A stretch of DNA of 8,601 bases. Source: Actinomycetota bacterium. GTDB taxonomy: Bacteria > Actinomycetota > Actinomycetes > S36-B12. Made by a program: the position numbers and the translations under genes. Numbering within the stretch: the first letter of the stretch is position 1; each line of letters opens with the position of its first letter. The stretch lies in assembly GCA_026392575.1 (NCBI GenBank), contig JAPLBU010000052.1:1-8601 (forward strand), read 5' to 3'. The notes under the pieces are model-generated. The model did no database searches. It saw nothing but the letters and a program-made list of their open reading frames with translations, and had not been told where the DNA came from. This document shows, one piece after another, positions 1-6,718 of this stretch.

Positions 1-78
1 CGGATGAGCTCGGCCGCCGGCCAGCAGAAGTACGCCGAGTGGCTCTACGCCGGTATCGAGCGGTACTTCAGCCGCTGA
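1..78 (+). CDS. 3' end of an unidentified gene, possibly an N-acetylmuramoyl-L-alanine amidase
   Basis: Only the last 25 codons and a TGA stop are inside the window; the gene begins upstream. The visible tail reads SSAAGQQKYAEWLYAGIERY followed by FSR. A tail with a small-residue/Gln patch, then YA..L..GI..Y, resembles the last helix of Amidase_3 type N-acetylmuramoyl-L-alanine amidases, but this is recall-based and too short to settle. The stop overlaps the stop of the convergent MarR gene by 11 bp, so the two genes meet tail to tail without a terminator between them. The reading frame is supported by actinobacterial codon use and by the absence of any other sensible use of these bases. Function is uncertain. 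Confidence 0.5.
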   Translation, partial: RMSSAAGQQKYAEWLYAGIERYFSR

Positions 79-574
79 AACCGTGCACCAGGGTGCGCAG
101 CAGCGCGGCCAGTTCCTGCTGGATCTCGGGTGACAGCTCCGACAGCACCTCGTGCTCGCGGGCGACGAGATCGAACAGGGCACTGTCGACGGCGCTGCGG
201 CCGGAGTCGGTGAGCACCACGCTGACTCCGCGACGGTCGGACGGATCGGGCTCGCGGCGGACGAGGCCGCGCTCCTCGAGCCGGTCGATGCGGTTGGTCA
301 TGGTGCCGCTGGTCACCAGGGTCTCGGTGCCGAGCTGGCCGGGGGACAGGGCGCAGGGCGCGCCTGCCCGGCGCAGAGCGGCCAGCACGTCGAACTCCCA
401 GGTGTCGAGGTCGTGAGCAGCGAACGCCTGGCGGCGGGCCAGGTCCAGGTGGCGGGCCAGCCGGGTCACCCGCGACAGCACCTGCAGGGGGGAGACATCG
501 AGATCAGGACGCTCGCGCTGCCAGGCCGCGGTGATCCGGTCGACATCGTCGATCGGGTTCAGGTCGGCGGGCAT
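68..574 (-). CDS. MarR family winged-helix transcriptional regulator
   Basis: The product has 168 residues if it starts at the ATG at 574..572 (MPADLNPIDD). It is a dimeric winged-helix DNA-binding protein. The central part (about 85-122) is the typical MarR reader: TLVTSGTMTNRIDRLEERGL is the recognition helix region, and DPSDRRGVSVVLT is the wing. Flanking helices form the dimer interface. A longer open frame reaches 670, but it would run through the operator and promoter, so the 574 start is preferred. No Shine-Dalgarno sequence precedes it and the predicted transcription start falls on the ATG, so the mRNA may be leaderless. GTG at 580..578 is an in-frame alternative. The palindrome just upstream suggests autoregulation. 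From memory, relatives often sit beside an EamA/DMT transporter; none is present here. The ligand is unknown. Confidence 0.88.
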   Translation of the reverse strand: MPADLNPIDDVDRITAAWQRERPDLDVSPLQVLSRVTRLARHLDLARRQAFAAHDLDTWEFDVLAALRRAGAPCALSPGQLGTETLVTSGTMTNRIDRLEERGLVRREPDPSDRRGVSVVLTDSGRSAVDSALFDLVAREHEVLSELSPEIQQELAALLRTLVHGFSG

Positions 575-580
575 GCGCAC

Positions 581-607
581 ATGGTACGTCAAGAATCTTG
601 ATGTCAA
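581..607 (-). promoter_or_regulatory. Predicted promoter of the MarR gene
   Basis: Read on the minus strand, a consensus -35 TTGACA lies at 607..602 and a -10-like TACCAT at 586..581. The spacer is 15 bp, shorter than the usual 17, which fits a regulated promoter. Transcription would begin about at 574, the first base of the chosen ATG. The -35 lies inside the palindromic operator. Confidence 0.5.
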
Positions 608-610
608 GAT
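589..610. promoter_or_regulatory. MarR-type operator with three half-sites
   Basis: ATCTTGA at 595-601 and TCAAGAT at 604-610 form a perfect 7-bp inverted repeat with a 2-bp spacer. A further TCAAGA at 589-594 makes a second, overlapping palindrome with TCTTGA at 596-601 around one central base. Alternating TCAAGA/TCTTGA half-sites are the usual kind of MarR box. The element covers the -35 of the MarR promoter, so repression by the MarR protein itself is the simplest reading. Confidence 0.75.
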
Positions 611-682
611 ACTTTCGTCGGGGGAATCCCGGTTGTGCTCGGGGGCAGGGAGTTTGTGGCGGAAGGCCATCTCGGGATTCTT

Positions 683-716
683 TGGTAACTGGAGTTATGG
701 TAACTCCAGTTACCAT
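683..716. promoter_or_regulatory. Tandem palindromic operators without an evident target gene
   Basis: This is a 33-bp structure with perfect 15-bp arms (683-697 and 701-715) around TGG. It can also be read as two adjacent operators centred 15 bp apart: TAACTGGAGTTA (686-697) and TAACTCCAGTTA (701-712), the latter extending to a perfect 20-bp palindrome at 697-716. Neither strand has a U-tract after it, so it is not a typical intrinsic terminator. It looks like a TetR- or HxlR-style binding site. It lies 38 bp beyond the TetR stop codon and about 110 bp upstream of the MarR start, and no plus-strand gene begins to its right. Confidence 0.65.
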
Positions 717-753
717 TAGTTCGCCGCTGGCGAGTGATCGCGACGGGATCCAC

Positions 754-1466
754 TCAGCCCTTGCGGCTCACGACCGCCGGTGGCTTCGCCTCGAGGTTGT
801 GCAGGCCGTTCCAGGCGAGGTTGACCAGGTGGGCCACGACCTCCTCCTTCTTCGGCTTGCGCACATCGGGCCACCACTGACCAGTCTGGGCGACCATGCC
901 GATGAGCATCTGCGAGTACAGCGGAGCCCACTTCGGGTTGAGCTTGTGCGCGCGGAACTGGGTAGCGAGCAGGTCATCGACCCGGGCCGCGACATCGACA
1001 AGCAGGCCGGCGAAGGTGCCGCCGCGGGCCTCCGACCGAGCCTCGGGGTCGCGGACCGCGGGGGTGTCGCGCACGAGGATGCGGAAGCCATCGGGGTAGC
1101 GGTCGATGTAGTCGAACAGGGCCATGCCGGCGCGCTCGAGCAGGGTGCGCGCATTGGCGTGCGGGGTGCCCGGCACGTTGGCATCGCCGAGCGCATCGGC
1201 GATCGACGCGAGCAGGTAGGTCATCTCGCGGTCGACCAGGACGGCGTACAGGCCTTCCTTGCCCCCGAAGTGCTCGTAGACGTCCGGCTTGGAGACGCCT
1301 GCCTTGGCGGCGATCTCCTCGACGCTGACGGCCTCGAAGCCCTTCTCGGCAAACAGCGCACCCGCTCGACTCGGGCGGTGCGACGCGGGTCGGTGCGCAG
1401 GGTGGCTGTCGGCAGCGGGGTCACCGTGGCGATGCTGTCGTCGGCGTCGTCGAACTCAGGATCCAT
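754..1466 (-). pseudogene. TetR/AcrR family regulator, frameshifted in the HTH
   Basis: Translation from ATG 1466..1464 gives MDPEFDDADDSI, then a basic stretch RTDPRRTARVERV. The frame then leaves the family. The rest of the gene continues in another frame from about 1359 (ALFAEKGFEAVSVEEIAAKA, then GVSKPDVYEHFGGKEGLYAV) down to the stop at 754. That part carries HTH helices 2 and 3 and a full TetR ligand domain ending VVAHLVNLAWNGLHNLEAKP. Compared with usual TetR proteins, about six or seven residues of helix 1 are missing between VERV and ALFAEKG, so a small deletion not divisible by three is likely. It lies 13 bp after the desaturase stop in the same direction, so it is probably co-transcribed and once controlled that gene. 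A TetR lacking half of helix 1 should not bind DNA normally. A sequencing or assembly error is the alternative. Confidence 0.8.
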
Positions 1467-1479
1467 GGTGAGCACTCTC

Positions 1480-2469
1480 TCAGGAGGCCGGGGCGGAGGC
1501 CTGCAACCCGGGCACGCGTCGTCTCATCGCGGGGTCCTTGAGCTTGGCCGCGATGCGCTCAGGCTTGGGCCAGCGGACATCGTGGGCCCAGCCGAGCTTC
1601 TCGAGCAGGCGGATGATCTCGGCGCTCAGGTCGATCTGACCGCGGAGCACGCCGTGGCGAGCGCTCGTCTGGTCGACGTGGTGGAGGTTGTGCCAGGACT
1701 CGCCGAAGGACGGGATGGCCAACCAGGCGACGTTGCTCGACTTGTCGCGGCTCTTGAACGGCCGCGTGCCGAACACGTGGCAGATCGAGTTGATCGACCA
1801 CGTGACGTGGTGGACGAGCGCGACGCGGACGATGCCGGCCCAGAAGAACGCGGTCAGCGCACCGATCCACGACCACGTGATGAGGCCGCCGAGCAGTGCG
1901 GGCAGCAGCAGGGTGGTGGTGATGGCGAGCGGGAAGTAGCGCGAGATGCGGTGCAGATCCTTGTCGGCAGCAATGTCAGGGGCGTACTTCGCGATGGAGG
2001 TGTTCTGCGCGTCGAAGAACCAGCCGACGTGTGCGTAGTAGAGGCCCTTCGCGATCGCTCGCTTCGAGGTGCCGAAACGCCACGGGGAGTGCGGGTCTCC
2101 GATCTCGTCGGAGAACTTGTGGTGCTTGCGGTGATCGGCCACCCACTGGTCGAGCGAGCCCTCGAGCGCCAACGACCCTGCGACAGCGAGCGCGATCTTG
2201 ACCGCGCGGTTGGCCTTGAAGGAGCCGTGCGTGAAGTAGCGGTGGTAGCCGACAGTGATGCCGGCCGCCGTGATGGTCCACATCACGAACATCAGTGCGA
2301 TGTCGGTCCAGCCGAGAAAGCCACCCCAGGCGACCGGAATCGCCAGCAGTACGGCGATCAGCGGGATGACGATGAAGAAGCCAATGGTGATGCGCATCCC
2401 CATGCTGTTCGGCTGCAGCGGGTCGTCAGAGGGCGACTCGGTGGGCAGGACCTCGGGGGATGCCGTCAT
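1480..2469 (-). CDS. Membrane-bound acyl-CoA (stearoyl-CoA delta-9 type) desaturase
   Basis: The product has 329 residues from the ATG at 2469..2467, preceded by GAAGGAG four bases upstream; an ATG nine codons earlier lacks a good ribosome site. It is a di-iron fatty-acid desaturase of the FA_desaturase family that introduces a cis double bond into acyl-CoA. The histidine boxes are all present: HRYFTH (76-81), HRKHH (113-117), NSICH (227-231) and HNLHH (260-264). Hydrophobic pairs at about 27-48 and 54-75, and at 181-198 and 201-222, fit the four-helix membrane topology, with the histidines on the cytosolic side. The overall pattern resembles mycobacterial DesA3. No electron-donating reductase is encoded in the window. 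The TetR pseudogene follows in the same unit, and tandem operators lie on the promoter. The protein looks complete and functional. Confidence 0.93.
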   Translation of the reverse strand: MTASPEVLPTESPSDDPLQPNSMGMRITIGFFIVIPLIAVLLAIPVAWGGFLGWTDIALMFVMWTITAAGITVGYHRYFTHGSFKANRAVKIALAVAGSLALEGSLDQWVADHRKHHKFSDEIGDPHSPWRFGTSKRAIAKGLYYAHVGWFFDAQNTSIAKYAPDIAADKDLHRISRYFPLAITTTLLLPALLGGLITWSWIGALTAFFWAGIVRVALVHHVTWSINSICHVFGTRPFKSRDKSSNVAWLAIPSFGESWHNLHHVDQTSARHGVLRGQIDLSAEIIRLLEKLGWAHDVRWPKPERIAAKLKDPAMRRRVPGLQASAPAS

Positions 2470-2504
2470 GGTGCTCCTTCGCTGCGGGCGGCTCATTCGA
2501 GCGT

Positions 2505-2537
2505 ACCTACGCTTCCGTAGGTTACGCTTCCGTAGGT
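2505..2537. promoter_or_regulatory. Tandem operators upstream of the desaturase
   Basis: ACCTACG (2505-2511) and CGTAGGT (2516-2522) form a perfect inverted repeat around CTTC. The 15-bp unit TACGCTTCCGTAGGT is then repeated exactly and without gap at 2508-2522 and 2523-2537, so the TACG-CTTC-CGTA core occurs twice, 15 bp apart. This size and symmetry suit TetR dimers binding side by side. It covers the predicted -10 and the spacer of the desaturase promoter, which suggests repression, most simply by the neighbouring TetR protein before it was damaged. Confidence 0.75.
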
Positions 2538-2548
2538 TCGGAAGTCAA
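2519..2548 (-). promoter_or_regulatory. Predicted promoter of the desaturase-TetR unit
   Basis: On the minus strand, a -35 TTGACT occupies 2548..2543 and a -10-like TAACCT occupies 2524..2519 with an 18-bp spacer. The transcript would start about 2512 and have a leader of about 43 bases with a GAAGGAG ribosome site before the ATG at 2469. The -10 match is modest (TA...T only). Confidence 0.5.
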
Positions 2549-2621
2549 CCGGTCCGCTGGCTGTTAGCGGAGAGTTCGGCTGACGCGTCTACAGTTCTCC
2601 TGCCGTCCGCTCCCCGGTCGG

Positions 2622-2692
2622 TCCCGGGTCGTCTAGCGGCAGGACAGCGGACTTTGAATCCGTCAACGATGGTTCGATTCCATCCCCGGGAG
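2622..2692 (+). tRNA. tRNA-Gln (anticodon UUG)
   Basis: A complete 71-nt cloverleaf can be folded by hand. The acceptor stem is TCCCGGG with CCCGGGA; the D-stem is GTC with GAC; the anticodon stem is GCGGA with TCCGT around loop CTTTGAA, giving anticodon TTG at positions 34-36; the T-arm is GATGG-TTCGATT-CCATC. The discriminator base is G, as usual for tRNA-Gln, and CCA is not encoded. It decodes CAA (and CAG by wobble). A tRNA-Gln gene close to glmU is common in actinobacteria. A TACAGT at 2590-2595 could be its -10 element, though no convincing -35 is visible. The 3' part overlaps the possible start of the downstream secreted-protein gene. Confidence 0.95.
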
Positions 2693-4112
2693 CTTCTCGC
2701 CCTGCCCCTGCCTCTGCTCGTGCTGGCGATGCTGGTCTTCAGTCTGACTGCCGCCTCGCCCGCCGCGGCTGCCCCATCGGCACTGCCGCCTGTCGACTCC
2801 CCGTACGCGATCGGCCGTCCGGTGCTGAAGACGATCTGGGTCGATCCGCGATCGGGTAGCGACGGCCGCAGCGGTGCATCACGCCGCCAGGCGCTGCGGA
2901 CTCTCGACGCGGCGTGGCAGCGCATCCCGCAAGGCAGGGCGCTGACCCGCACGGGCTACCGGATCATGATCACGCCCGGCTCGCTTGCGCCGACGGCGGT
3001 GCCGAACTACTTCGAGTCGCGCTACGGCACGGCCCGGTTCCCGATCCTGATCCAGTCGGCGGATGGAGCCGGCTCGGTCACGCTGCCGGCCGTGAACATC
3101 TTCGACACGCGCTACCTCTACCTCGTCGGGCTCACGTTCTCCTCGCGCCTCGGTGATGCCGTGCACTGCGAGAAGTGCGACCACTTCCTGCTTCGCGGGA
3201 GCACGGTGCGCGGTGCACCGCGCGACAGCGGCGACATCGGTGACCTCGTCAAGATCAACCAGTCGCAGTATGTGTTCCTCGAGTCGAACGACATCTCGGG
3301 AGCATCGGACAACGCCGGCTCCGCGTACCTGCGTGTGTCGGGCAACGAGTTCTACGACTGCGGCACGGGTGGCTTCACGGCCGGGCAGGGCACGGGGTTC
3401 CAGTTCATGTCGGTGCCGTGGCTGCAGTACGAGGCGTACGGCATCACCATCACCAACAACGTCGTGCACGACGCCGAGGGCGCGGGCTTCGGAGTCAACG
3501 GCGGTTACAACGTGCTGATCGCGTACAACACGATGTACCGGATCGGAACGCGCGATCACCTGCTTGAGTTCGTCGCGGGACATCGTTCGTGCGATGGCGT
3601 CCCGGGTGACGAGGGTCGCGACCGTTGCTCTGCCTACCTGGCCCGGGGCGGCTGGGGCACTCGAAAGCGCCTGGATGCAGATCACGGTCGCTGCTCCTTA
3701 CTCCGGCTCGTCGCAGAACGGCTCGAACGTCGCCGTGCCGACGCGATTCGACGATGACCTCCGCATCGTCGGCAACGTCATCTGGGACGGACCGGCCGCC
3801 CACGCGAGTGGCCTGGGCGGAGAGGATGCCGGCTGCCGTGATGCGAACCCCACCTGCAACGAGGCCCAGTACCGTGCTGACAACGCGGTCAACACCGTGC
3901 GACCCGACCTCGTCGATCCCGCCGCAGGCAGGTACGCCCTGACCCCTTCGTCGGCTGCCGCGCTGGCGACCCGCACCGCCTCGATCCCTGCCTTCAGCTG
4001 GTCGGACGCTCCTGCCGGGACTCCCGTCGGGACGACGGCAAACTCGGTGCCTCGAGACCGGGCTGGGGCCGCCCGGGGGGCCCGGTCGGCGCCCGGCGCC
4101 TACGCGGGGTGA
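2669..4112 (+). pseudogene. Secreted right-handed parallel beta-helix protein, frameshifted
   Basis: From the ATG at 2669 the product starts with a good signal peptide: basic MVRFHPRE, a hydrophobic stretch of about 20 residues, and a cleavage region ASPAAAA. TIWVDPRSGSDGRSGASRRQ and beta-helix coils follow (for example AYGITITNNVVHDAEGAGFG). The frame is sensible to GGWGT at about 3659. The same protein family then resumes in the +1 frame from about 3660 (SAWMQITVAAPYSGSSQNGS, later LRIVGNVIWDGPAAHASGLG) to the TGA at 4112. The tail PRDRAGAARGARSAPGAYAG is also family-like. About 20-25 residues, one coil, seem missing at the junction. A second, in-frame loss is possible near 3320 (SDNA joined to GSAYLRV). 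The start lies inside the tRNA gene; GTG 2720 or ATG 2729 would give a signal peptide without basic residues. The likely role is an extracellular polysaccharide-acting or surface protein; the substrate is unknown. Real decay and assembly error are both possible. Confidence 0.7.
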
Positions 4113-4128
4113 AGGGTGCGGCGGTCCG

Positions 4129-4158
4129 TGGACTCCCGGATCCGACGGTCGATAGGGT
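4129..4158 (+). promoter_or_regulatory. Predicted promoter of glmU
   Basis: A -35-like TGGACT lies at 4129-4134 (four of six matches to TTGACA) and a -10-like TAGGGT at 4153-4158, with an 18-bp spacer. Transcription would start near 4165, giving a leader of about 55 bases before the GTG at 4220. It sits in the only sizeable gap (4113-4219) before the housekeeping block and is likely the main promoter for glmU-prs. Confidence 0.5.
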
Positions 4159-4219
4159 GAACACGCCTTCCCCGGCCGCAGCAGGACGATTTCCTGCCCG
4201 ATTCGACTGAGGAACCGAT

Positions 4220-5689
4220 GTGACTACACGTCCGTCCGTCGTCGTGATCCTCGCGGCCGGCGAGGGCAAGCGTATGAAGTCCGCTACCCCCAAGGTGCTG
4301 CACCCCGTGGCCGGCCGGACCCTGCTCGGGCACGTCATCGAGGCGGCATCGACCCTCGAGCCGCACCACCTGGTGGTCGTCGTGGGGCACGGTCGCGATG
4401 CGGTCTGTGCTCACATCGAGGAAGTCGCTCCCTGGGCCATCACCGTCTTCCAGGCCGAGCAGAACGGCACGGGGCACGCCGTCGGCATTGCGCTTGCTGA
4501 CCTCGCCGAGCGGGGTATCCCGGTCATCGACGGGCCGGTCGTCGTCCTGACGGGCGACACCCCGCTGCTCACCGGCCGCACGCTGGTCGGCCTGCTCCTG
4601 GAGCACGAGTCCACGAGCGCGACGGCCACCGTCCTGACCGCGCGCCTGGCGGACCCGTCCGGCTACGGCCGCATCGTGCGGGCCGGCGACGGTTCCGTCA
4701 CGGCGATCGTCGAGGAGAAGGACGCGTCTGTCGACCAGCGGTCAATCAACGAGATCAACTCGGGCATGTATGCCTTCGATGGCTCCCGGCTTGCCGACTC
4801 CCTCACTCGCCTGGACACGGACAACGCTCAGGGCGAGGAGTACCTCACCGACGTGATCGGCCTCATGCGGTCAAGTGGCGACCACGTGGCAGCGAGTGTC
4901 TGCGAGGACTCCGACGAGATCCTCGGGGTGAACGACCGCGTGCAGTTGGCCCAAGCAGCCGCCATCCTTCGCGACCGGATCAACGCCAACTGGATGCGCG
5001 CAGGCGTCTCGATCCTTGATCCCGCGTCCACCTGGCTCGATGTCGACGTCGAACTCGAGCAGGACGTCATCATCCGTCCTCAGGTGACGCTGCGCGGGCC
5101 GACGTCGGTTGCTACCGGCGCGATCGTCGGACCCGGCACGACGCTGGTGTCCTGCGAGGTGGGCGCTGGTGCAGAGGTCATCCACACGTGGGCGGAGCTG
5201 GCCGTCATCGGCGACGGTGCGCGCGTGGGCCCCTTCACCTTCCTGCGACCCGGCACCGTGCTCGGCGAGGGCACGCGGGCCGGTGCCTACGTCGAGATCA
5301 AGAACTCCACGATCGGAGACTTCGCCAAGGTCCCGCACCTGTCTTATGTCGGTGATGCGGAGATCGGCACCGGCACGAACATCGGCGCAGCGACCATCGT
5401 CGTGAACTACGACGGAGTGGCCAAGCACCGCACCGTGGTGGGGGACCACGTGCGGATCGGGAGCGACACGATGCTGGTCGCGCCCGTGACCGTCGGTGAC
5501 GGTGCCTACACCGCGGCTGGCTCGGTCATCACGGACGACGTGCCACCCGGCGCGATGGCCGTGGGCCGCGGGCGCCAGCGCAACATCGACGGCTGGGTCG
5601 AGCGTCGTCGACCCGGATCGCCCGCCGCCGAGGCGGCGGCCCGTGCCAGTCAGAATTCAGCCAGCGACAGCCCGTCCCAACCAGCGTAG
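4220..5689 (+). CDS. glmU: Bifunctional UDP-N-acetylglucosamine pyrophosphorylase / glucosamine-1-phosphate acetyltransferase
   Basis: GlmU acetylates glucosamine-1-phosphate with acetyl-CoA and then couples the product to UTP, giving UDP-GlcNAc for peptidoglycan; it acts as a cytosolic trimer. The 489 residues match the family's normal length. The N-terminal uridylyltransferase domain shows LAAGEGKRM (11-19), K25, the GTGHA loop (83-87) and TGDTPLL with the metal-binding D113; GVNDR follows at 236-240. The C-terminal left-handed beta-helix (about 265-450) contains KVPHLSYVGDAEIG with the expected catalytic H373, and NYDG at 396-399. The GTG start is chosen because GAGGAA lies five bases upstream; the overlapping ATG at 4218 is out of frame and stops at once. 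The Ser/Ala/Pro-rich tail after about 467 is normal for actinobacteria. prs follows after 8 bp with its ribosome site over the glmU stop, indicating one transcript and coupled translation. Confidence 0.97.
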   Translation: MTTRPSVVVILAAGEGKRMKSATPKVLHPVAGRTLLGHVIEAASTLEPHHLVVVVGHGRDAVCAHIEEVAPWAITVFQAEQNGTGHAVGIALADLAERGIPVIDGPVVVLTGDTPLLTGRTLVGLLLEHESTSATATVLTARLADPSGYGRIVRAGDGSVTAIVEEKDASVDQRSINEINSGMYAFDGSRLADSLTRLDTDNAQGEEYLTDVIGLMRSSGDHVAASVCEDSDEILGVNDRVQLAQAAAILRDRINANWMRAGVSILDPASTWLDVDVELEQDVIIRPQVTLRGPTSVATGAIVGPGTTLVSCEVGAGAEVIHTWAELAVIGDGARVGPFTFLRPGTVLGEGTRAGAYVEIKNSTIGDFAKVPHLSYVGDAEIGTGTNIGAATIVVNYDGVAKHRTVVGDHVRIGSDTMLVAPVTVGDGAYTAAGSVITDDVPPGAMAVGRGRQRNIDGWVERRRPGSPAAEAAARASQNSASDSPSQPA

Positions 5690-5697
5690 GAGCCCCG

Positions 5698-6699
5698 GTG
5701 ACACAGATGTTGGTGCCCAATCAGAAGCGCCTTGTGCTGCTTGCCGGTCGCTCGTACCCGGAGCTGGCGCAGGAGGTCGCCGAGAACCTGGGGGTCCCGC
5801 TGGCGCCGACGCTGGCATATGACTTCGCGAACGGCGAGATCTTCGTGCGCTTCAAGGAGTCGGTGCGCGGATGCGATGCGTTCGTGCTCCAGAGCCACAC
5901 CTCGCCCATCAACACGTGGATCATGGAGCAGTTGATCATGGTCGACGCGCTGAAGCGCGCATCCGCCAAGCGCATCACCGTGGTCGTGCCCTTCTACGGC
6001 TACGCGCGGCAGGACAAGAAGCACCGTGGCCGCGAGCCCATCTCCGCCCGCCTCCTCGCCGACCTCTTCAAGACGGCCGGTGCCGACCGCCTGATGGCGG
6101 TCGACCTGCACACGTCGCAGATCCAGGGCTTCTTCGATGGACCGGTCGATCACCTCTTCGCGATGCCGCTGCTCGCCAAGCACGTCGCCTCGAAGGTGGA
6201 CCGCTCCCGCATCACAGTGGTGTCCCCGGACGCCGGCCGGGTGCGGGTTGCCGAGCGCTGGACCGACATCCTGGGCGCCCCTCTGGCGATCATCCACAAG
6301 CGTCGCGACCCCGATATCCCCAACCAGGTCCGGGTCTTCGAGGTCGTCGGCGACGTCCGCGACCGAGTCTGCGTCCTCGTCGACGACATGATCGACACGG
6401 GCGGCACGATCGTGAAGGCAGCCGAGACCCTGTTCGACAACGGGGCGGCCGACGTCATCGTGGCGGCCACTCACGCAATCCTCAGCGACCCGGCCAGGGA
6501 GCGGCTCCAGGAGTCCCGAATCTCCGAGGTTGTGGTGACCAACACCCTGCCGATTCCCGAGGATCGGCAGTTCGAGAAGCTCACGGTCCTGTCGATCGCC
6601 CCGATCCTGGCCAAGGCCATCACCGAGGTGTTCACGGACGGCTCCGTGACCAGCATGTTCGAGGACGAATCGACCTCCCCGGTGGCCTCGTCGCACTAG
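5698..6699 (+). CDS. prs: Ribose-phosphate pyrophosphokinase (PRPP synthetase)
   Basis: Prs transfers pyrophosphate from ATP to ribose-5-phosphate, giving PRPP for nucleotide, histidine and tryptophan synthesis (and arabinogalactan precursors in some actinobacteria). The 333-residue product is full length, with two phosphoribosyltransferase-fold halves. Visible signatures are FANGEIFVRFKESVRG (43-58), the ATP-binding flexible loop YARQDKKHRGREPIS (102-116), DLHTSQIQGFFDGPVDHL (136-153) and the PRPP/ribose-phosphate loop VLVDDMIDTGGT (226-237). The GTG start at 5698 follows AGGAG by five bases; an ATG three codons on would be too far from it. The ribosome site overlaps the glmU TAG stop. The last dozen residues are Ser/Glu/Asp-rich and not conserved. 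The probable promoter of rplY starts a few bases after the prs stop. Confidence 0.97.
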   Translation: MTQMLVPNQKRLVLLAGRSYPELAQEVAENLGVPLAPTLAYDFANGEIFVRFKESVRGCDAFVLQSHTSPINTWIMEQLIMVDALKRASAKRITVVVPFYGYARQDKKHRGREPISARLLADLFKTAGADRLMAVDLHTSQIQGFFDGPVDHLFAMPLLAKHVASKVDRSRITVVSPDAGRVRVAERWTDILGAPLAIIHKRRDPDIPNQVRVFEVVGDVRDRVCVLVDDMIDTGGTIVKAAETLFDNGAADVIVAATHAILSDPARERLQESRISEVVVTNTLPIPEDRQFEKLTVLSIAPILAKAITEVFTDGSVTSMFEDESTSPVASSH

Positions 6700-6703
6700 G
6701 GGT

Positions 6704-6709
6704 TAGACT
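6704..6709 (+). promoter_or_regulatory. -10 element of a probable rplY promoter
   Basis: TAGACT, five bases after the prs stop, has the TA...T pattern of a -10 box. Transcription would begin at about 6716-6717, two or three bases before the first paired base of the rplY leader structure. No clear -35 is seen 17-18 bp upstream (GGTGGC), which is common in actinobacteria. Read-through from prs is also possible. Confidence 0.45.
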
Positions 6710-6718
6710 GCTGCCAAT

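Noticed and set aside
683..716. Intrinsic terminator for the TetR unit
   Set aside because: The stem is strong but has no U-tract on either strand, and its internal symmetry into two operators fits a protein-binding site better.
1345..1395. Programmed ribosomal frameshift in the TetR gene
   Set aside because: No slippery heptamer is present, and residues of helix 1 are missing, which a frameshift alone cannot restore.
754..1466. Naming the TetR regulator FasR because it lies beside a fatty-acid gene
   Set aside because: Its HTH wording (SVEEIAAKAGVSKPDVYEHF) differs from what I recall of mycobacterial FasR; the desaturase link alone does not justify the name.
598..2520. A 640-codon plus-strand open frame antisense to the TetR and desaturase genes
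   Set aside because: It is a GC-bias shadow: no ribosome site, low-complexity Arg/Gly/Ala/Val composition, and the minus strand holds clear desaturase and TetR families.
2255..2668. Upstream extension of the beta-helix frame to an ATG at 2255
   Set aside because: It runs through the desaturase gene on the other strand, the operators and most of the tRNA; the signal peptide starts only at or after 2669.
4087..4099. GGCGCC-C-GGCGCC as a terminator before glmU
   Set aside because: It lies within the coding end of the beta-helix gene, leaves no room for a loop, and has no U-tract.
4187..4199. Possible attR-like copy of the tRNA-Gln 3' end (10 of 13 matches to the T-arm region)
   Set aside because: Too short and imperfect, and no integrase lies between; a chance match is likely in this composition.
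5650..6696. Long minus-strand open frame opposite prs
   Set aside because: It mirrors the codon structure of prs, a certain gene, and has no recognisable protein features.
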